Of a stretch of DNA of 64,000 nucleotides, positions 12,089 to 24,451 are shown piece after piece. The position numbers and the translations under genes were made by a program. The notes beneath the pieces are model-generated. The model worked only from the letters and a program-made list of their open reading frames with translations. It searched no databases and was not told the DNA's origin. Each line of letters opens with the position of its first letter. Positions within the stretch are counted from its first letter, which is position 1. The DNA is taken from the NCBI GenBank assembly GCA_029215795.1, contig JARDYH010000007.1, positions 80,921,763 to 80,985,762 on the forward strand, given 5' to 3'. This stretch comes from Anniella stebbinsi. Lineage: Eukaryota; Chordata; Lepidosauria; Squamata; Anniellidae.

Positions 12089-12208
12089 GCAACCTGGTGC
12101 CCTCCAGATGTCTGGACTACAACTCCCACAATCCGTTACCACTGGCCATACTGGTTGAGGCTCATGAGAGTTATAATCTAAAACATCTGGAGGGTACCAG
12201 GTTAAGCT
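12089..12208. mobile_element. palindromic element with CCTCCAGATG...CATCTGGAGG arms
   Basis: AACCTGGTGCCCTCCAGATG pairs with CATCTGGAGGGTACCAGGTT; the inner arms carry CTACAACTCCCA and its complement. At least five relatives occur in the window (21866, 34341, 53695, 55975, 63258). Non-coding; probably a very old DNA transposon-derived family. Confidence 0.75.
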
Positions 12209-13598
12209 GTGCTAAATAGACTGGCACAAATCAGCTTCACATGTTTAATAAGCCCATATTACTGACAGGAGTGGATCAGTATGAGCTGTAGATCTTCATT
12301 GCTTCTGTGGACAGTACTGGCTTCTGGCATGTTCTTATTCTTGTAGCGCCAACACGTGGGCAAGTTAAACAAACCAAGAGGATTGTGTGCAAGCAAAGAT
12401 AAGAGATGAGTTCAAATTGATTGAATTGAGAATGGGCAGGATATATATCTCATGCAAGGTCAGAGGCAAGGAGTTAGATAACTAAGAGTTTTAAAAGGAG
12501 GAAATCATTTCTGACAGTCCCCTTGCAACTATTTGTCCATTCGTATTGGTGATAGGAATGTCACATCTGTAGCAATTCCATGGAACATGTTTTGTAAAAC
12601 AGAGTTATATGCTCTAGGGAACACCAAGTTACTTAAAAGTTGCTTGCTCAAAGCATATCTCATCTTCTTGGAACGTGGAAGTTAATTGTGGTAAATTAGA
12701 ACAATCATCCCATTTCCCCCTCTCTTTCCCATGCTATTTTGAAGATGGACTGATCTACATATGAAACAAAATAAGGTGATAGAATGGACTCTACCACTTC
12801 AGACTTCAGGTGGGGGATACCATTTTTGAATGATCCCCTGTACAAAAGCCTCCCTTCAGGGTAGAAAACTAGCAAAGCAGAGAGCTGAATGAGTTAAAAC
12901 TTTCTCCCTGATGTGGTATAGTTTTATATTATTTACACGGATGTTTTTGTTTTACATGAGGGAGAATCCAGAAATAAATAGCACACGCCTTCCATCTCCA
13001 GTTTGAAGTGACAAAGTCGACTCTGCCACCTCATTCTACTGCATGTGTAGGCAAGGCCAAGTAGTCTTGGCTCAGTTTCTTCTTCTCAGGCTCCAATCCT
13101 TTCTCTTGTTTTTAAACTCTTCCACACTATATTCCTCTTTGTGTCCCAGCCAACCTGAATCATTTTACACCTCCCAAGCACCTAGACAAGTCCTCCAGCA
13201 TCCTCTGTGACCAAGTAAGGGGTCCAGGAGTACAGCTCTTGGACTGCATACTGCTTTGCTGGTGCCCAAGTGAGCCATCAGATTGCATTGAGGTGGCCTT
13301 TCCAAGGCTTCTCTTTCCTTAGTGCTACAGTTGTTATCTCTCACCTGTCTTGTAGCGAGGCTGTACAGATTTACATCAAACGTCATATCAACTACAATAC
13401 CTTAAAAGTCTATTACAGTGCTACGAAGTACTACTTGCCACAAGGAAAGAAAAATCTTCGATGCTTACAATATTTTGTTCAAATGCGTGAAAAATCCTGG
13501 CTGAGTAGAAACATTTGGTTTTTCAGACAGCGCTTTCATTGTTGGGTTACTGATTGTCCCTTTAATTTTTCTGCCTATTGTTTGCAATCCTTGTTTAG
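12209..13598 (+). other. intron sequence, nothing recognised
   Basis: About 1.4 kb before the short SAM exon. It has no repeat signature I recognise and no open coding segment with splice sites. Confidence 0.5.
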
Positions 13599-13661
13599 GT
13601 GGCTGGCTTTGTTCAGCGTCTACCCGGTTGCAAGGACCAGGCCGCACTCTTCCGACAAGAG
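13599..13661 (+). CDS. L3MBTL1: L3MBTL1-like, SAM domain exon (middle)
   Basis: 63 nt (21 codons), phase 0 in and out, acceptor TTGTTTAG, donor GAG|GTAAGT. It reads VAGFVQRLPGCKDQAALFRQ plus a final E. This is helix 1-2 of the SAM domain, with the FV...L.GC pattern shared by L3MBTL SAM domains. GCKDQAALF resembles the L3MBTL1 form of this segment as I recall it. The preceding intron is about 6.5 kb and rich in LINE and SINE fragments. Confidence 0.9.
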
Positions 13662-14423
13662 GTAAGTCAATCCTGACTGTGTAACACTAATGGCAGGCTG
13701 CGGTTCCTTGCCGTCTGTTCTTGAGAGATGGTCTCTAGAGCTTGTGTGAAAAAAAGGAAAATGCATTGAAAATCAAAACTGTGCAGAAATGTTTGCCACG
13801 TTCAGTAAAAAAAGAAAGTTGCATTCTGCAAATTGTATTACACAATTTAAGCATTTTTGCATATTCTTGTTTTTGAGCACAATTCTGCTTTCATAGTCCA
13901 TTGGAGGGACGCTTTAAATGGAACATTGAGGTTCTGCTCCTGACCACTGAAAATCTCATTCAGCCACCATCCATTGCCAAAATAAATAAATCCAAGCCTA
14001 TCTTTGCAGCATAATGGCTGGAAATTTGCTTTTCTTCTTTTAAAAATGAACATGGAGATTCTCGGGAAGACATATTCAGCAGCCAATACCATATTCTTTG
14101 TTCTCTTTTTCTTTCTGTTGTGCCTCATGAGAAATCATGGACTATGCACAGCCTGAGGTGATCCTTGCCTAGCCATGGAATATTACAATATTATGTTGTA
14201 ATACTTTGGGTGAGCCAGCATTTAATCTCCACTTTGGCTTATTGGGTTGGCTTCCTAAATTCCCCTAATTCTGTCTGGAATAAGTAAATTCTGTCTGGAA
14301 TAGGTAAAAATGAATTATTTTATTGAGCCAACTGAACAGTTTTCAAGGTTGGAGCTTTCAGAACCTTACAACTATGATGTTCAGGATCATATGAAATAAT
14401 AAGATGGTGAAAAGTAAAATAGT

Positions 14424-14473
14424 CGTTGGCCTTATAGGCCCCTTCCAACTCTACTATTCTATGATTCTATGAT
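14424..14473 (+). mobile_element. CR1 LINE terminal fragment
   Basis: Only the last 50 bases: GGCCTTATAGGCCCCTTCCA, ACTCTACTATTCTATG and ATTCTATGATG. A very short 5'-truncated copy, typical of CR1. Confidence 0.8.
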
Positions 14474-16080
14474 GTTCCTTGTCCACCTAAAGCTGATCAG
14501 AAGATGGCCTGGTCAAGCTATGATGGTGATTAATTTACAGTCCATTTCGCTCTGCACTCTCCAATAGGGAGGTTTACCTGCGCTCACACCCCCGGAAAAA
14601 ACAGGAATTAATCACCCACTCTTATTAGGGGATTCTTTACAATACCCATGAACCTCGCCATGGTCTCCTGCTATTCACCTCTCTTTACTGGAAAAGTTAC
14701 ATCCCTCACAGTTCACCTTCCCCCTCGTGTCTACCACCAGTATCCCAGATGTTCCTCCTGTTCTGTAAAACAACTTTTTAAATTCCATAAACGTACACAT
14801 AGTTATCACACAAACATTGAAACAACCACAGGTTACACAAACAAGTAATCATGTATTGTTTGTATCACATCTGTTGCAATATTGGTCACTAAAATGGATC
14901 TTTACGAGCTGCTGTTTCAATCTTAGTTCTGTTTGCCTCCTGCTAAAACTTTAAAAACAAAAACAAATCCAAAATAATGATCACTTAGATGGCACTTTCT
15001 TTTTTGAACAAGCCATAATTCAAGGTGGCTTCAACCATTCCCTCTCCAATGGAAGATCTTTCTGTATCTGTACATCTTCCCCCATTCCTTCTAAAATTGG
15101 ATCATTACCTAAAATTACTATTGTGCACATAGTCCATGAAACTCAATTTAACTCCACAGCAACTATTACCATCTGTGGAAGCAGAAGGAAACTATTCAGT
15201 ATGTTTACAAAGCGAATGAGGGGAAAGAAATTCCACTGGTAAATTTTTCCATGCCTTAAGTGCCATTGGGGGTTCATGTATGACCACGTGTTACACCATC
15301 TTGTTTCTGTTGGTATTGTAACTTCAGTGCCCTTTCCATGGCAACCCGCATTAGGGCCTTATAGAAACAACACTTATCATACAATTGTTATTATTTTTAG
15401 TACGTCCATGGGAATGGGCCAGGCTATATTTAAATAATGTGGCTATATTTAAGCAGTCTAAAAATATTGTAGCAGTTATACTGTACATTGGGCAGAAGTG
15501 GAGGAATGCTCCTGGCTTACTCGATTTTTACTTCTGCAAAGCAAGGACTGGCTTCCCATAGGCTCTTACTGAAGTACTGGAAAGCCCTTTTAAGTTCCTA
15601 ACTTTTGTTAGAAAAAAATCAATGCCAAATTGTCTTAGGAACTGCCTGTCTTACAGCTCTAAGTCTTAACACTTGGTGCAGGGGCACAACATACAACGTG
15701 AAGCTTGGTATTACAAAAGCATTCGACACAATTAGTCTGTAGAGCCCCAGTATCAATCTTTCAGAGCCCAGTGGAGGTCAGATCCACGGTTTCACTATCT
15801 GTGGAGGGTACTGGGCTGGTATAGCAGTAGTCTAAGTGGTGCCATTGAAGCTAAGATTCCAATCTAGGCTTCTGGTTAACACAGTGTGCTGATAGCGTCG
15901 GAGGTAAGTAGGGATCGCTGTGTGGGAAATCCTGCCCTTTTTGGGCTCGTTGGATTTCCTCGCTGTCTCCATCTCGGCTTGCATTTGCAAGCCAAGGCGG
16001 GGGCTTTTCCTGGAAATCTGGGAACTTATTCACTTTGTTTGTTTATGTGGGCAAATTTGCATAAATTACCTCTGTAATTT
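14474..16080 (+). other. intron sequence, nothing recognised
   Basis: No microsatellite or transposon family that I can name. Sequence is moderately AT-rich. Confidence 0.45.
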
Positions 16081-16445
16081 GTGCAAATTTACCAAAAAAA
16101 AAGTTCCCGCCGTTACCAATCAGCTGTCCCTCTCTGCCACCGTGGGCACGGGCAAGGAGAGGGACAGTTGCTAGGCAGCAAGCTGGGAGGGGAGTGGCAA
16201 GGCGCCTCCCCCTCGGCTCTCACCCTTTTGCCACCAGTGCCATGAAACCGCCTCTCTGCCAGTGCCCTGGGATGGGAGCACCCTCTTGCCAACACCCCTG
16301 CCAAGCATCCACCCCTCTCTCTGCCAGGCACCGAGGCAGGTGCTCGGCAGCAGCAGTGCCGGCAACAGGGTGCTCCTCTCCCAGCTCCCACCCTGCTGGC
16401 GCTGCCACCATGGCGCCCTGTCGCTTCTGTTACCATGTGCAACCC
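16081..16445 (+). other. GC-rich island inside the last intron
   Basis: The stretch is clearly richer in G and C than its surroundings and has repeated GCCACC/TGCCAG motifs and several CpG. A short inverted pair CTGTCCCTCTC / GAGAGGGACAG (16120s and 16158s) lies at its left edge. It could be a CpG island, an intragenic regulatory element, or an unrecognised repeat; open frames here are a side effect of GC content. Confidence 0.4.
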
Positions 16446-18105
16446 CTCATGTTCCCCTTATCAGTGTCAGCATCAGCAAAGGAGAAGGAGAGGGGTTTTG
16501 CCAGCAGCAGAAGTCTGTGAGCTGGCCTGACTCAGATCTACCAAATCAATAAATATTGAAATGGACGAAGAATTTATTAACATAATATGTGTGTGTGTGC
16601 GCACACACGTAGTAGATTTCTACTGGCATTTTAGCTAGATCCTAAATGTGTCTCTAGCCTTAACCAGTCCTCAGTTGGGGCTCCATAAATTCAGGACATG
16701 GACTGTTAGGCCACACATTTTGCATCTGGCATGGTGGATACGTTTCTCAGCTTTTAGCCAGACTGAGCTGAAATTAAACTAATTTGAAATACCCTCTTTG
16801 CTAGACTCTGGCTAGGAATAAGATGTAGGCGACAGGATTGCTGAAGTCTGTTATAATAGTCCATTAGCAGCAGTTGAACTGCCAAGATTCATTGAACTTA
16901 GGTACATAATTCTACGTGAGGTGGGTGTTTGCGCTTTAATTTTCATTTTAAGTTTTGTTTACTTAAATGACCATTGTTGAAGAGAGAACAAATTGTGCAA
17001 GTTTTGTTAAAAAGGAAGCCAGGTAGATTGGGCAAAGGCTACTAATGAGCTATGGCCAAAGAAGAGGTCTCTCTAAAATAGAATGGCTTCATAGTTAGCA
17101 GAACCAAAGGGAATTAAAGGCCAAAGGTTTCTGCTGTGTTTTTCTCGGCCTGGTTAGTATTTGGTCAGCAGCTTGTTTTTGAGCAGCCCTTTTGTTATGG
17201 GTCTTCGTTGTGCCCTCTTCCCAGATTTAAAAACCAAGGAACAAGAAGGTTCATGTGGACACTTCTAGATCAAAGCCTTTGCTGCCTAGCTGTACTGTCT
17301 AATGAAATGAGCATCTTTTTTAGCTAGTTGCTAGCTTCAAACATTTGAATACACATAAAGAACCATTGCATCGATCTGAGTAAAGATTTAACCCTCTTTG
17401 AATATATTTGCATAAGCTATCATTTTGGGAGCAGTAAGCTGTTGACCATCAGCTGCTGTAGATTCCTACTGTGAGTCTATATCGGACAATGATTATGGCA
17501 ATATATTTTTTATTAATATCTTATGTAAGTACTTACATAATGAATTTTCTTCACTAGTTTCATTTGATTCCCTCAGTATCCCTATCCATGTTGTAAAGCA
17601 TATTTTTATATAATGATGAAAAGTTAAGTCAGCAACTTAAAAATATATATCTGGAGTTGACACAGCTCAACCAAACCCAATCACATGCCATCAGCTTTAA
17701 ATCGGCAATCTTTCGGAGTCGCTGTTACCAATTTTTGTGTTAAAGGAAGGAATGTGAAGAGGTTACTCTATTGTACTTCTGTATTCATTGCCTTTTGTAT
17801 GTCTGTCCTGTCTAGTTTTCTACTAGTGAAAGCCCTGGCACAATGGCCAGCATCGAAAGGGGCCACCAGCAAAAGGCTGAGGCATACTGAAGATGCTGTA
17901 TAGGAAAAGGACGTACCATCAATGGTGTAACTCACTGGGCTACTAATTGTCAATTTCAGCGTCCTTGCCTTACTGTAGGCTAATCCAACACATCTAGAGG
18001 GTGCCCAGTTGGGGAAGGCTGCCTTACTGTGTCAGTTTTGAGTGCACAGAAGTTGGGTTGTCCCAGCCATTGCACTGACTCAGTTTTTCTGTTTCCGTCT
18101 GCCAG
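16446..18105 (+). other. last-intron sequence, nothing recognised
   Basis: Mostly AT-rich, with a TGTGTGTGCGCACACAC run near 16590-16607. Ends with the pyrimidine tract of the final acceptor. Confidence 0.5.
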
Positions 18106-18234
18106 CAGATCGATGGCGAAGCCTTCCTTCTCTTGAACCAGTCAGACATTGTTAAAATCCTTAGTATCAAGCTGGGGCCTGCACTGAAAATATACAATGC
18201 CATCCTTATGTTCAAGACTGCAGAAGAAGACTGA
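18106..18234 (+). CDS. L3MBTL1: L3MBTL1-like, last coding exon: end of SAM domain and stop
   Basis: 129 nt, phase 0, ending at TGA (18232-18234). It reads QIDGEAFLLLNQSDIVKILS, then IKLGPALKIYNAILMFKTAEED and stop. IDGEAFLLL and IKLGPALKIYN are hallmark SAM motifs; the family uses this domain for self-association and partner binding. The acceptor is GCCAGCAG, a second NAGNAG site: use of 18106 keeps Gln, use of 18109 drops it, both in frame. I chose 18106 because QIDG is the usual family sequence. The tail after the SAM domain is very short. Confidence 0.92.
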   Translation, partial: QIDGEAFLLLNQSDIVKILSIKLGPALKIYNAILMFKTAEED

Positions 18235-18979
18235 GAGAGCTCCTCCAGGACCAGGCTGGGCCAAGAGGTCAGAACTGGGAAAGGCCTCCCAAGAACAGCT
18301 CAGCAGCAGACAGCCGAGCATCCGTGTTACTAAGTACTGAATAGGCTGGACCTTGAAAAGGCAGCGGCCTAATTGCATTTCAGACTGAATTGGGTAGAAC
18401 CTGCTGAAAGGCTCCCGAAGAAGTACAATCCCTTATGCCACTTGGGATGGATGTGGTGGCTTCCCTTCTAGGAAGAGATGATTATTATTATTATTTTCTA
18501 ATTGAATTTGGGTATGGTTATATTGATCTTTTGTGAAGATCTTGATAAACGCCTCCAATTATAAGAGGAATCCCAGGTATTGCTCTTGGTGGGGAGCCAA
18601 GCTCAAGCACACTGACTAACCTGTTGATAATGCCTAAAAGAGAGTCCAAGCTATCACTGTCATGCTTGATGACTTCTATGTGTGCAAGGTTTGGGAGGTG
18701 AGGTTTAAGTGAACAAGGGGGATTCTTCAAAGCAGCGCAGTTGAATTCCTCGTCAAACATCTTTGTTTCCAGGCTAGTTTTAAAACTTGCTTTTTTATCT
18801 TTCAGCTTTCCAAATACTGGCAATTAATGTTTTTTATCTAGCAGCAATTGGTGGGTTGGGGGCAGTGGCAGGAATGAAGTCCATCTCCATATATGGTTGA
18901 ATTTCAGGTTATTATATCTGCATTGCAAGCTTGTGTAACTGCAGAATTTAAGTGATTAAATTAAAATAGGTTCAATAAA
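18235..18979 (+). other. L3MBTL1: 3' UTR of the L3MBTL1-like gene
   Basis: The sequence after the stop has no recognised repeat for about 700 bases and leads to an AATAAA. It includes a short ATT run near 18481-18494. The end point is inferred; a longer transcript to the signal at 19063 or beyond is equally possible. Confidence 0.55.
18974..18979 (+). terminator. candidate polyadenylation signal AATAAA
   Basis: Canonical hexamer 740 bases after the stop codon, the first AATAAA in the 3' flank. The downstream sequence is not strongly GT-rich, so it may be bypassed. Confidence 0.5.
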
Positions 18980-19062
18980 GGCTACTGGAGATGGCTCCAA
19001 TTGAAAGTAAGCTAGTCATTTGGCTGGAGTAATGGAACTATAAGCCTACTTTTCTAAAAAAA

Positions 19063-19068
19063 AATAAA
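19063..19068 (+). terminator. alternative polyadenylation signal AATAAA
   Basis: Second canonical hexamer, in a short A-rich run. A GT-rich stretch (around 19136-19150) lies about 70 bases downstream, which fits a cleavage-stimulation region somewhat better than the first signal. Further AATAAA copies at 20348 and 23630 are probably chance or belong to repeats. Confidence 0.4.
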
Positions 19069-19149
19069 ATTGCTTCTATCTTCCTGCACTCCAATGCAAG
19101 GTGGAATTAGGAACATGAGGAGCACATCCAGCTCTGTTGTGTGTGTGTA

Positions 19150-19153
<4 letters not shown>

Positions 19154-19197
<44 letters not shown>
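19154..19197 (+). repeat. (TA)n microsatellite
   Basis: About 21 TA units, uninterrupted, just beyond the second polyadenylation signal. Confidence 0.97.
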
Positions 19198-19198
<1 letters not shown>

Positions 19199-21865
19199 TG
19201 GCAAGAATACTTGGAAAGAATCTGGTGGTTCCGCTGAGATATTTTGTCTTGAACGTACTGTTAGTTTATATGCACATGTGTGTAGCTTTGATCCCTAGAA
19301 AAGAGCTATGTGTCCAAGCCACTAAGCACTGCTGCCCTGCACCCATCATTTATTTCAGTTGGACTTACATGGGAACTTCCAAAGCCTTATTACAATGAAG
19401 TAAGTGGCAGCTACATTGTAGCTGCCATTTACTGCAACCTGCACATGTGTGCTGTGGAGTGGACCCGAGGAAGGCTTTTCAGTTTTTGGAATGATATCTG
19501 CCTATTTTGTTGTGCAGGAGACGATGCTGTGGGAACTTTTGCTGGAACACAATGGCAGTTTGACGGGATGAAAAAATAAGGGGGAAATGTAAGGTGCCAA
19601 AAGAATATGAAAACAGAGCAATCTGACAGAAATCTTCAGTAAGGAAGAAAGATTCCGAAAATAAAACTGGTTTGTCTATGAAGATGTTGCCCTTTTGCCT
19701 CCAACTGGTAATGTCCAAGAGGTCTCCCATATATAGTACCTCGCACTTCACCACAATCTTTGAATGCGGACAAACATTTTCCTATCCCTCCCCGACCCCA
19801 AGGAAAAAATACAGTATAACTTATGAGGCAGACACACTCCCACATTCTTCCTTTCAGAAGTGGAGGTGCTTACAGCTTTGTCTCATAACACCGCTCTCTC
19901 TTGCATGCACATCCAAGTGAACATTAGTAGACTGCCCTGGTATGTAGCAGACAATGTGCAATATCTCATCAGACCGGATAAAACTGAATATATTTATTTA
20001 AAGCAAAGCCATTGGTAGAGTTGATAGGTGAGTGGAAGGTGCTTCTGGATAGCATAACAAGGATGCTGTTCTGTTGTTTGTGTCCTTCATTACTGGGAGG
20101 AAGAATATGAGCTGAGAAATGGCACACCTCCTTTTTCTGCTGGTCGGTGGTGTGTCTTTATTAAAGAACTGTCTGGTAACTTACCTTTTAAGCAAATATG
20201 AGACATTATTGTGAAGGTGTTGGGCTTCCAGTCATATTCTCCTTACCGTCCGTCTCCCCACTTTTGATCACCCAACTTTTTAAGAGCTGCTGTAACCTTC
20301 CTAAAATCAAGGTGACATAAAACTTGTAAATAGTCTGAACAGTATTGAATAAATCTGCAGAGGCAATACGTTTCATAGCTTTCTATTTTTGTATAAGAAG
20401 TTAAGGAGTTTAAGCCTTTTACGCAGAAGAGCCATCACTGGATGATAGAGAGAATCTTGATTAATACCTGAGAGTGAACAGAAGATGGGGTGCCATGTGG
20501 GCTACTGCAGTAAAATAGAATTTCGCTATAGCTTTATGGTGCTGGGCAAGAGAAGCATTTTAAAAATACAATTCTAATGTGATAAGAGAACAATTGCAAA
20601 AGGGCATATTCATCTTAGTTTTTCTGCATACACATCTGGAAGAAGAGAAACAGCGGGAACCTTTTGTAAGGCAAAATGTTTAACAATAGAAGTCACATGT
20701 ATAGCAAAGTACAAGTGAAAGTAGCACGTTAATGCACTAAAACAATTGAGAATTTCTATTCATTGCAAAGCAGAATGGTTTGAGCAGATGTGGAAGCAGG
20801 GGCTTCTTGGGTTTCTGTCTAGGTTCTTGAACTGACTCTCACAACAACTTCACACATTATAGTTTAGAAACTGTAAAGTGTGCAAAAATGCACATGAATT
20901 TTCATGCAGACATTTTAAAATGAATGTGTGAAGTGGTCCTGAGAACCTAGAGGAAAACAGGCATACTCCCGCATTTGGAAATGGAGCATGAAAATATCTG
21001 TTACTAAGAAAAATGTGAATACTGCTAAGCTGCTCCCAGAGTGATCTGACTGAGCACTCCTGTGTTAGGGATGGAGGGGGGGATTTTGTTTGGTTCACGT
21101 TTTAAGATGAGCCCACTTAATTTGCACTTACCAAATTAATATCACAAACTGAAATGCAGTTATCCTTCAGTATTCACATTTCTCCAAATTTTGCAGTACA
21201 GTTCTTCAATCAAAAATGTGTACATTCAGTGGATCCTCTAAAGTAAACACCATCTGCAAAAGCTCTTGTAGGATTTTTTAAAAATGGCTTACGTTGGGGA
21301 GAAATGTGTGCAAAAATGCATCAATTTTCATCCACATGTTTTAAGGAAAACATTTGCAAATTGATGCAGAAATTGATTGAACTTGTGTTTGAAAAATGTA
21401 AATATTAAAAAAAGATAAGATATGGCTATTCCGAATTGTAATGCGGGAGGAAGGCAGCCCTTGATATCCTTGCATTTCATGTCTGTCTTTACTGCCCAGT
21501 CAGACATTGAAATAGTGGTTTAGTTAGATACTTCCCAATCCTAATAATTATATTTCAGTGTCTTGATGTAAATATAAGAGAGTTTTTGTTCTGTTTAAAA
21601 AATCAGTCGATGCTTATTTCTGTAGGGCTAAAGAGTCAAGTGCCCAGTGTATTCACCAAAAGGGGACCTCAGGTTCGGGAGAACATCCTGTTTCCTTTTG
21701 GCAGCCATTCTGTGACATTGCATCAGCGCTGCCTCATGATCACAAAAACAAATCCAGGTTTTAGGCCAAGTGACTGTTCACTCTCCTTTCTAGCCGGTCC
21801 ATCCCCAAATGAAAACGCGCTGGTTTCGTATACGAATATACAAAACTAGCATATAGACCAGCCTT
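19198..21865 (+). other. gene-free sequence downstream of the gene
   Basis: About 2.7 kb without a recognised repeat or gene. An AATAAA at 20348 could serve a very long 3' UTR form, but nothing else supports that. Confidence 0.4.
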
Positions 21866-22176
21866 TCCTCCAACTTTGTGCTCTCCAGATGTGTTGGACT
21901 ACAACTCCCATCATTCCCAGGATGCTTTGCATGCAGAAGGTCCTAAGTTCAACCCCAGACATCTCCAGGGAAGGCTGGAAGAATTCTTTCATGAAACCCT
22001 GGAGGGCTGCTGCCAGTCAGTGTTGACAGTACTGGTTAAGATGGACCAATAGCCTCACTCGGTATAACGCAGCTTCCTATGATCCAGACAGTATGGCCGT
22101 TGGCCATGCTGGGTAAGGAGTATGAAAGCTGTAGCCCAATACATCTGCAGGGCGTCAGGTTGGGGAAGGCTCCTAT
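21866..22176. mobile_element. palindromic CTACAACTCCCATCA element, split by a SINE
   Basis: Left arm GTGCTCTCCAGATGTGTTGG ACTACAACTCCC and right arm GCTGTAGCCCAATACATCTG CAGGGC are complementary halves of the same palindromic family seen at 53695. Between them sits a tRNA SINE. Confidence 0.7.
21925..22085 (+). mobile_element. tRNA-derived SINE inserted in a palindromic element
   Basis: TTTGCATGCAGAAGGTCCTA, box-B-like AAGTTCAACCCCAG, then GGAGGGCTGCTGCCAGTCAG and the 3' end CGCAGCTTCCTATGATCC. Boundaries are approximate. Confidence 0.72.
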
Positions 22177-23942
22177 ACAGAAAATTAGGATGACACCATT
22201 TAAAGGCATAAACATAATTAAAGAGTGATAAATAAAGCAGATAGAATCTAGGTATACCATTTATCCAAAATAGGAGCTCTGTTGGACCCGCTCATGCAGG
22301 TGGAGTAGGAGAGAATAACAAATTGTGAAGCAGGATGGGAAATGGCAGAAGATAAGGGATGCCAAGTAAGAGGACCAAAAGGGTATTCTTTATATTATGC
22401 ATTTGTTCTACTCTGCAGTTGGCCGTAGTATTGCAAAGCTATTTCAATCTATTATTTACTTCTAACACTTTCCATATCTATATAGAATTGAATTAACCCA
22501 AACTGTTGCTGTAACTCTTTTAGGTTGAAGATTATTCCTGCCAGCACATTTGTATTGCGAAGGTAACATCCCAAGAGTCAAAACATTGAGAAGAACCTGC
22601 CCCATTATCTTTTAGGTAGTCCAATGGCCACACACAACCAGGGGGACTTTGTCCTCACTTCAGTCATGGTGCCCTCCCCCCATTTTTGGAACCATATCAA
22701 TGTTTAGTTCCTGTTGTTTTATGTGTTTTTAATCTCATGGGAGTGTCAAAATGGCGTGACGTAACGCCTATAAGGAAATGCTCTGGAAGGGCATGGTTTA
22801 GATTGCATATCTGAAAACTTTACTTTTAAATCTCATTTGAAGAAGGGAGGGGGAGGTACCAAAAGCATCTCTTTTTAAAAGCTGTTGCTCCTTAATTCAA
22901 AGGTTTTCATATCAGTCAGACTGAATATTTGTCTTAAAGAACATCCATTTTTTATTACTCTTTCTGTATTAGCCATGGTATCTGTCACTCCGTAAGTGAC
23001 ACAGTTTCAGGGACTGTTCTTCATGAGCCAGCAAAGCAAGAAGAGGATGCTTCGGTTCTGAATAATCCTGCAGTTTATGCACTGTGTTCTCCTTTCCTAG
23101 CTTTCTTTAAAAAAAAAAAAAAGTTTGGATTCTTCCCACCCCCATTTTCCTCTCAGCAGGGAATCTTAGTTAAAAATTTCCATGCCATCACAAACTATCA
23201 TCCTTATAATCCGACGGTAGTGGATTTCAGCTCGGGGTAATGAATCATATTAGGAGCTGCACAGAAGCGCTCAGTGACTGATAGCCGAATCGTTGCAAGC
23301 AAAAGGTGGTGGGCAGGGGGGGAATCCAGCCCAGGGGATAAGCGAGTTTGGCTGCAAGGCTCCTTCATGCTGCTTCCATGCCCTGGTAAGGGATTTATAG
23401 CAGAGAAAGCCTTAAAGTTTTTGACATCCTCTCCATCATGTGATGATGAGCGAGTTTATTTTTGAAATGACCCATTACTTGAATTAGGGATGCGTGCAAA
23501 GGAGGGAAGCTCTTGGCAGAGCTTTGATTTTTAATGTTTGAAATTATTTTGCTATTTTCCTACCAATTTTTTTAAAAAAGCTTTGAAATGTTTGCTATTT
23601 CGGAACCTGTGCTTTGCTTTGAAGATGTGAATAAAGTATATTGTTTCAAAGTACCTGTTTTGACCGGGCTTTGCTCCGTGAGCTTCTCTGGACTTTCTCT
23701 TTCCAGTCTTGAGCCTCATTGTGAGTCCCTGTCATTGCTCTTTTGATCCCCAATGTGATCCACCCTCCCTGCCATCTCCCAGGTTTTTGATGGCATTTGG
23801 GCAAGACACCCTGATGGGACCCCTCCATCCATGAGCCTTCTCTTCTCACTGCCATTGGCATGAGCTGCTATTGCTTCTTCTTATCCTCTTTCTCAGCATT
23901 GCTACTACTTCCTTGATGAGCAAAGAGCCAGTGAGCTCGTAG
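22177..23942 (+). other. gene-free sequence, mostly single-copy in appearance
   Basis: No repeat family recognised until about 23.9 kb. It includes a complex, CpG-containing stretch at about 23190-23300 that does not look like decayed repeat. AATAAA at 23630. Confidence 0.4.
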
Positions 23943-24325
23943 GCAGTGGCATCTACTGCTTCTCCTTCTCACCATCACTCTTATCTGAGCCAGATTAGAA
24001 GGCAGGCAAACATGCAGGTTGCAATGGGGAAGAGGTGGAGCAACTCCAGGGGGTTCTTGTCAGTGAGCCCCTGCAGAAGTATGAGTTCTTGACAGATGCC
24101 CAGCCATGCCTACCCTTGAAGTTGGCCCGGTCTACCCGTCTTGTACTTCTCGCTAGGAGCAGCCGGTTGGCATCAAACATCAATATCCCCAGGCTTCTGC
24201 TAACTCCCCAGCACTCCAGAAGAACTCACCACCAAACACTGACAATGGCTGCTGCTTCCTGCCGCCGTTCGCTTGTCCATGACCAGCTCAACCAAATGTC
24301 AAGCACTGGAGGTGAACAGCAGCAG
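23943..24325. repeat. left arm of a large inverted repeat
   Basis: The sequence from GCATCTACTGCTTCTCCTTC through GGCATCAAACATCAATATCC to CACTGGAGGTGAACA reappears, reverse-complemented and diverged, at 25215-25585. Both arms keep an open frame reading SSRLASNIN and HSRRTHHQTLTMAAA in outward-mirrored orientation, but I recognise no protein family. Confidence 0.75.
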
Positions 24326-24451
24326 CTCTTGCTCACTTTACTGTCTTCTAGCCAAGCAGTGAGGATTTGGCCTGCTTGGAGAGAGGAGGGGGATGGCTCA
24401 ACAGGCATAGTGTTGATCCCCTTCCTCGAAACTCCTGGTGCAAACTGGCCT

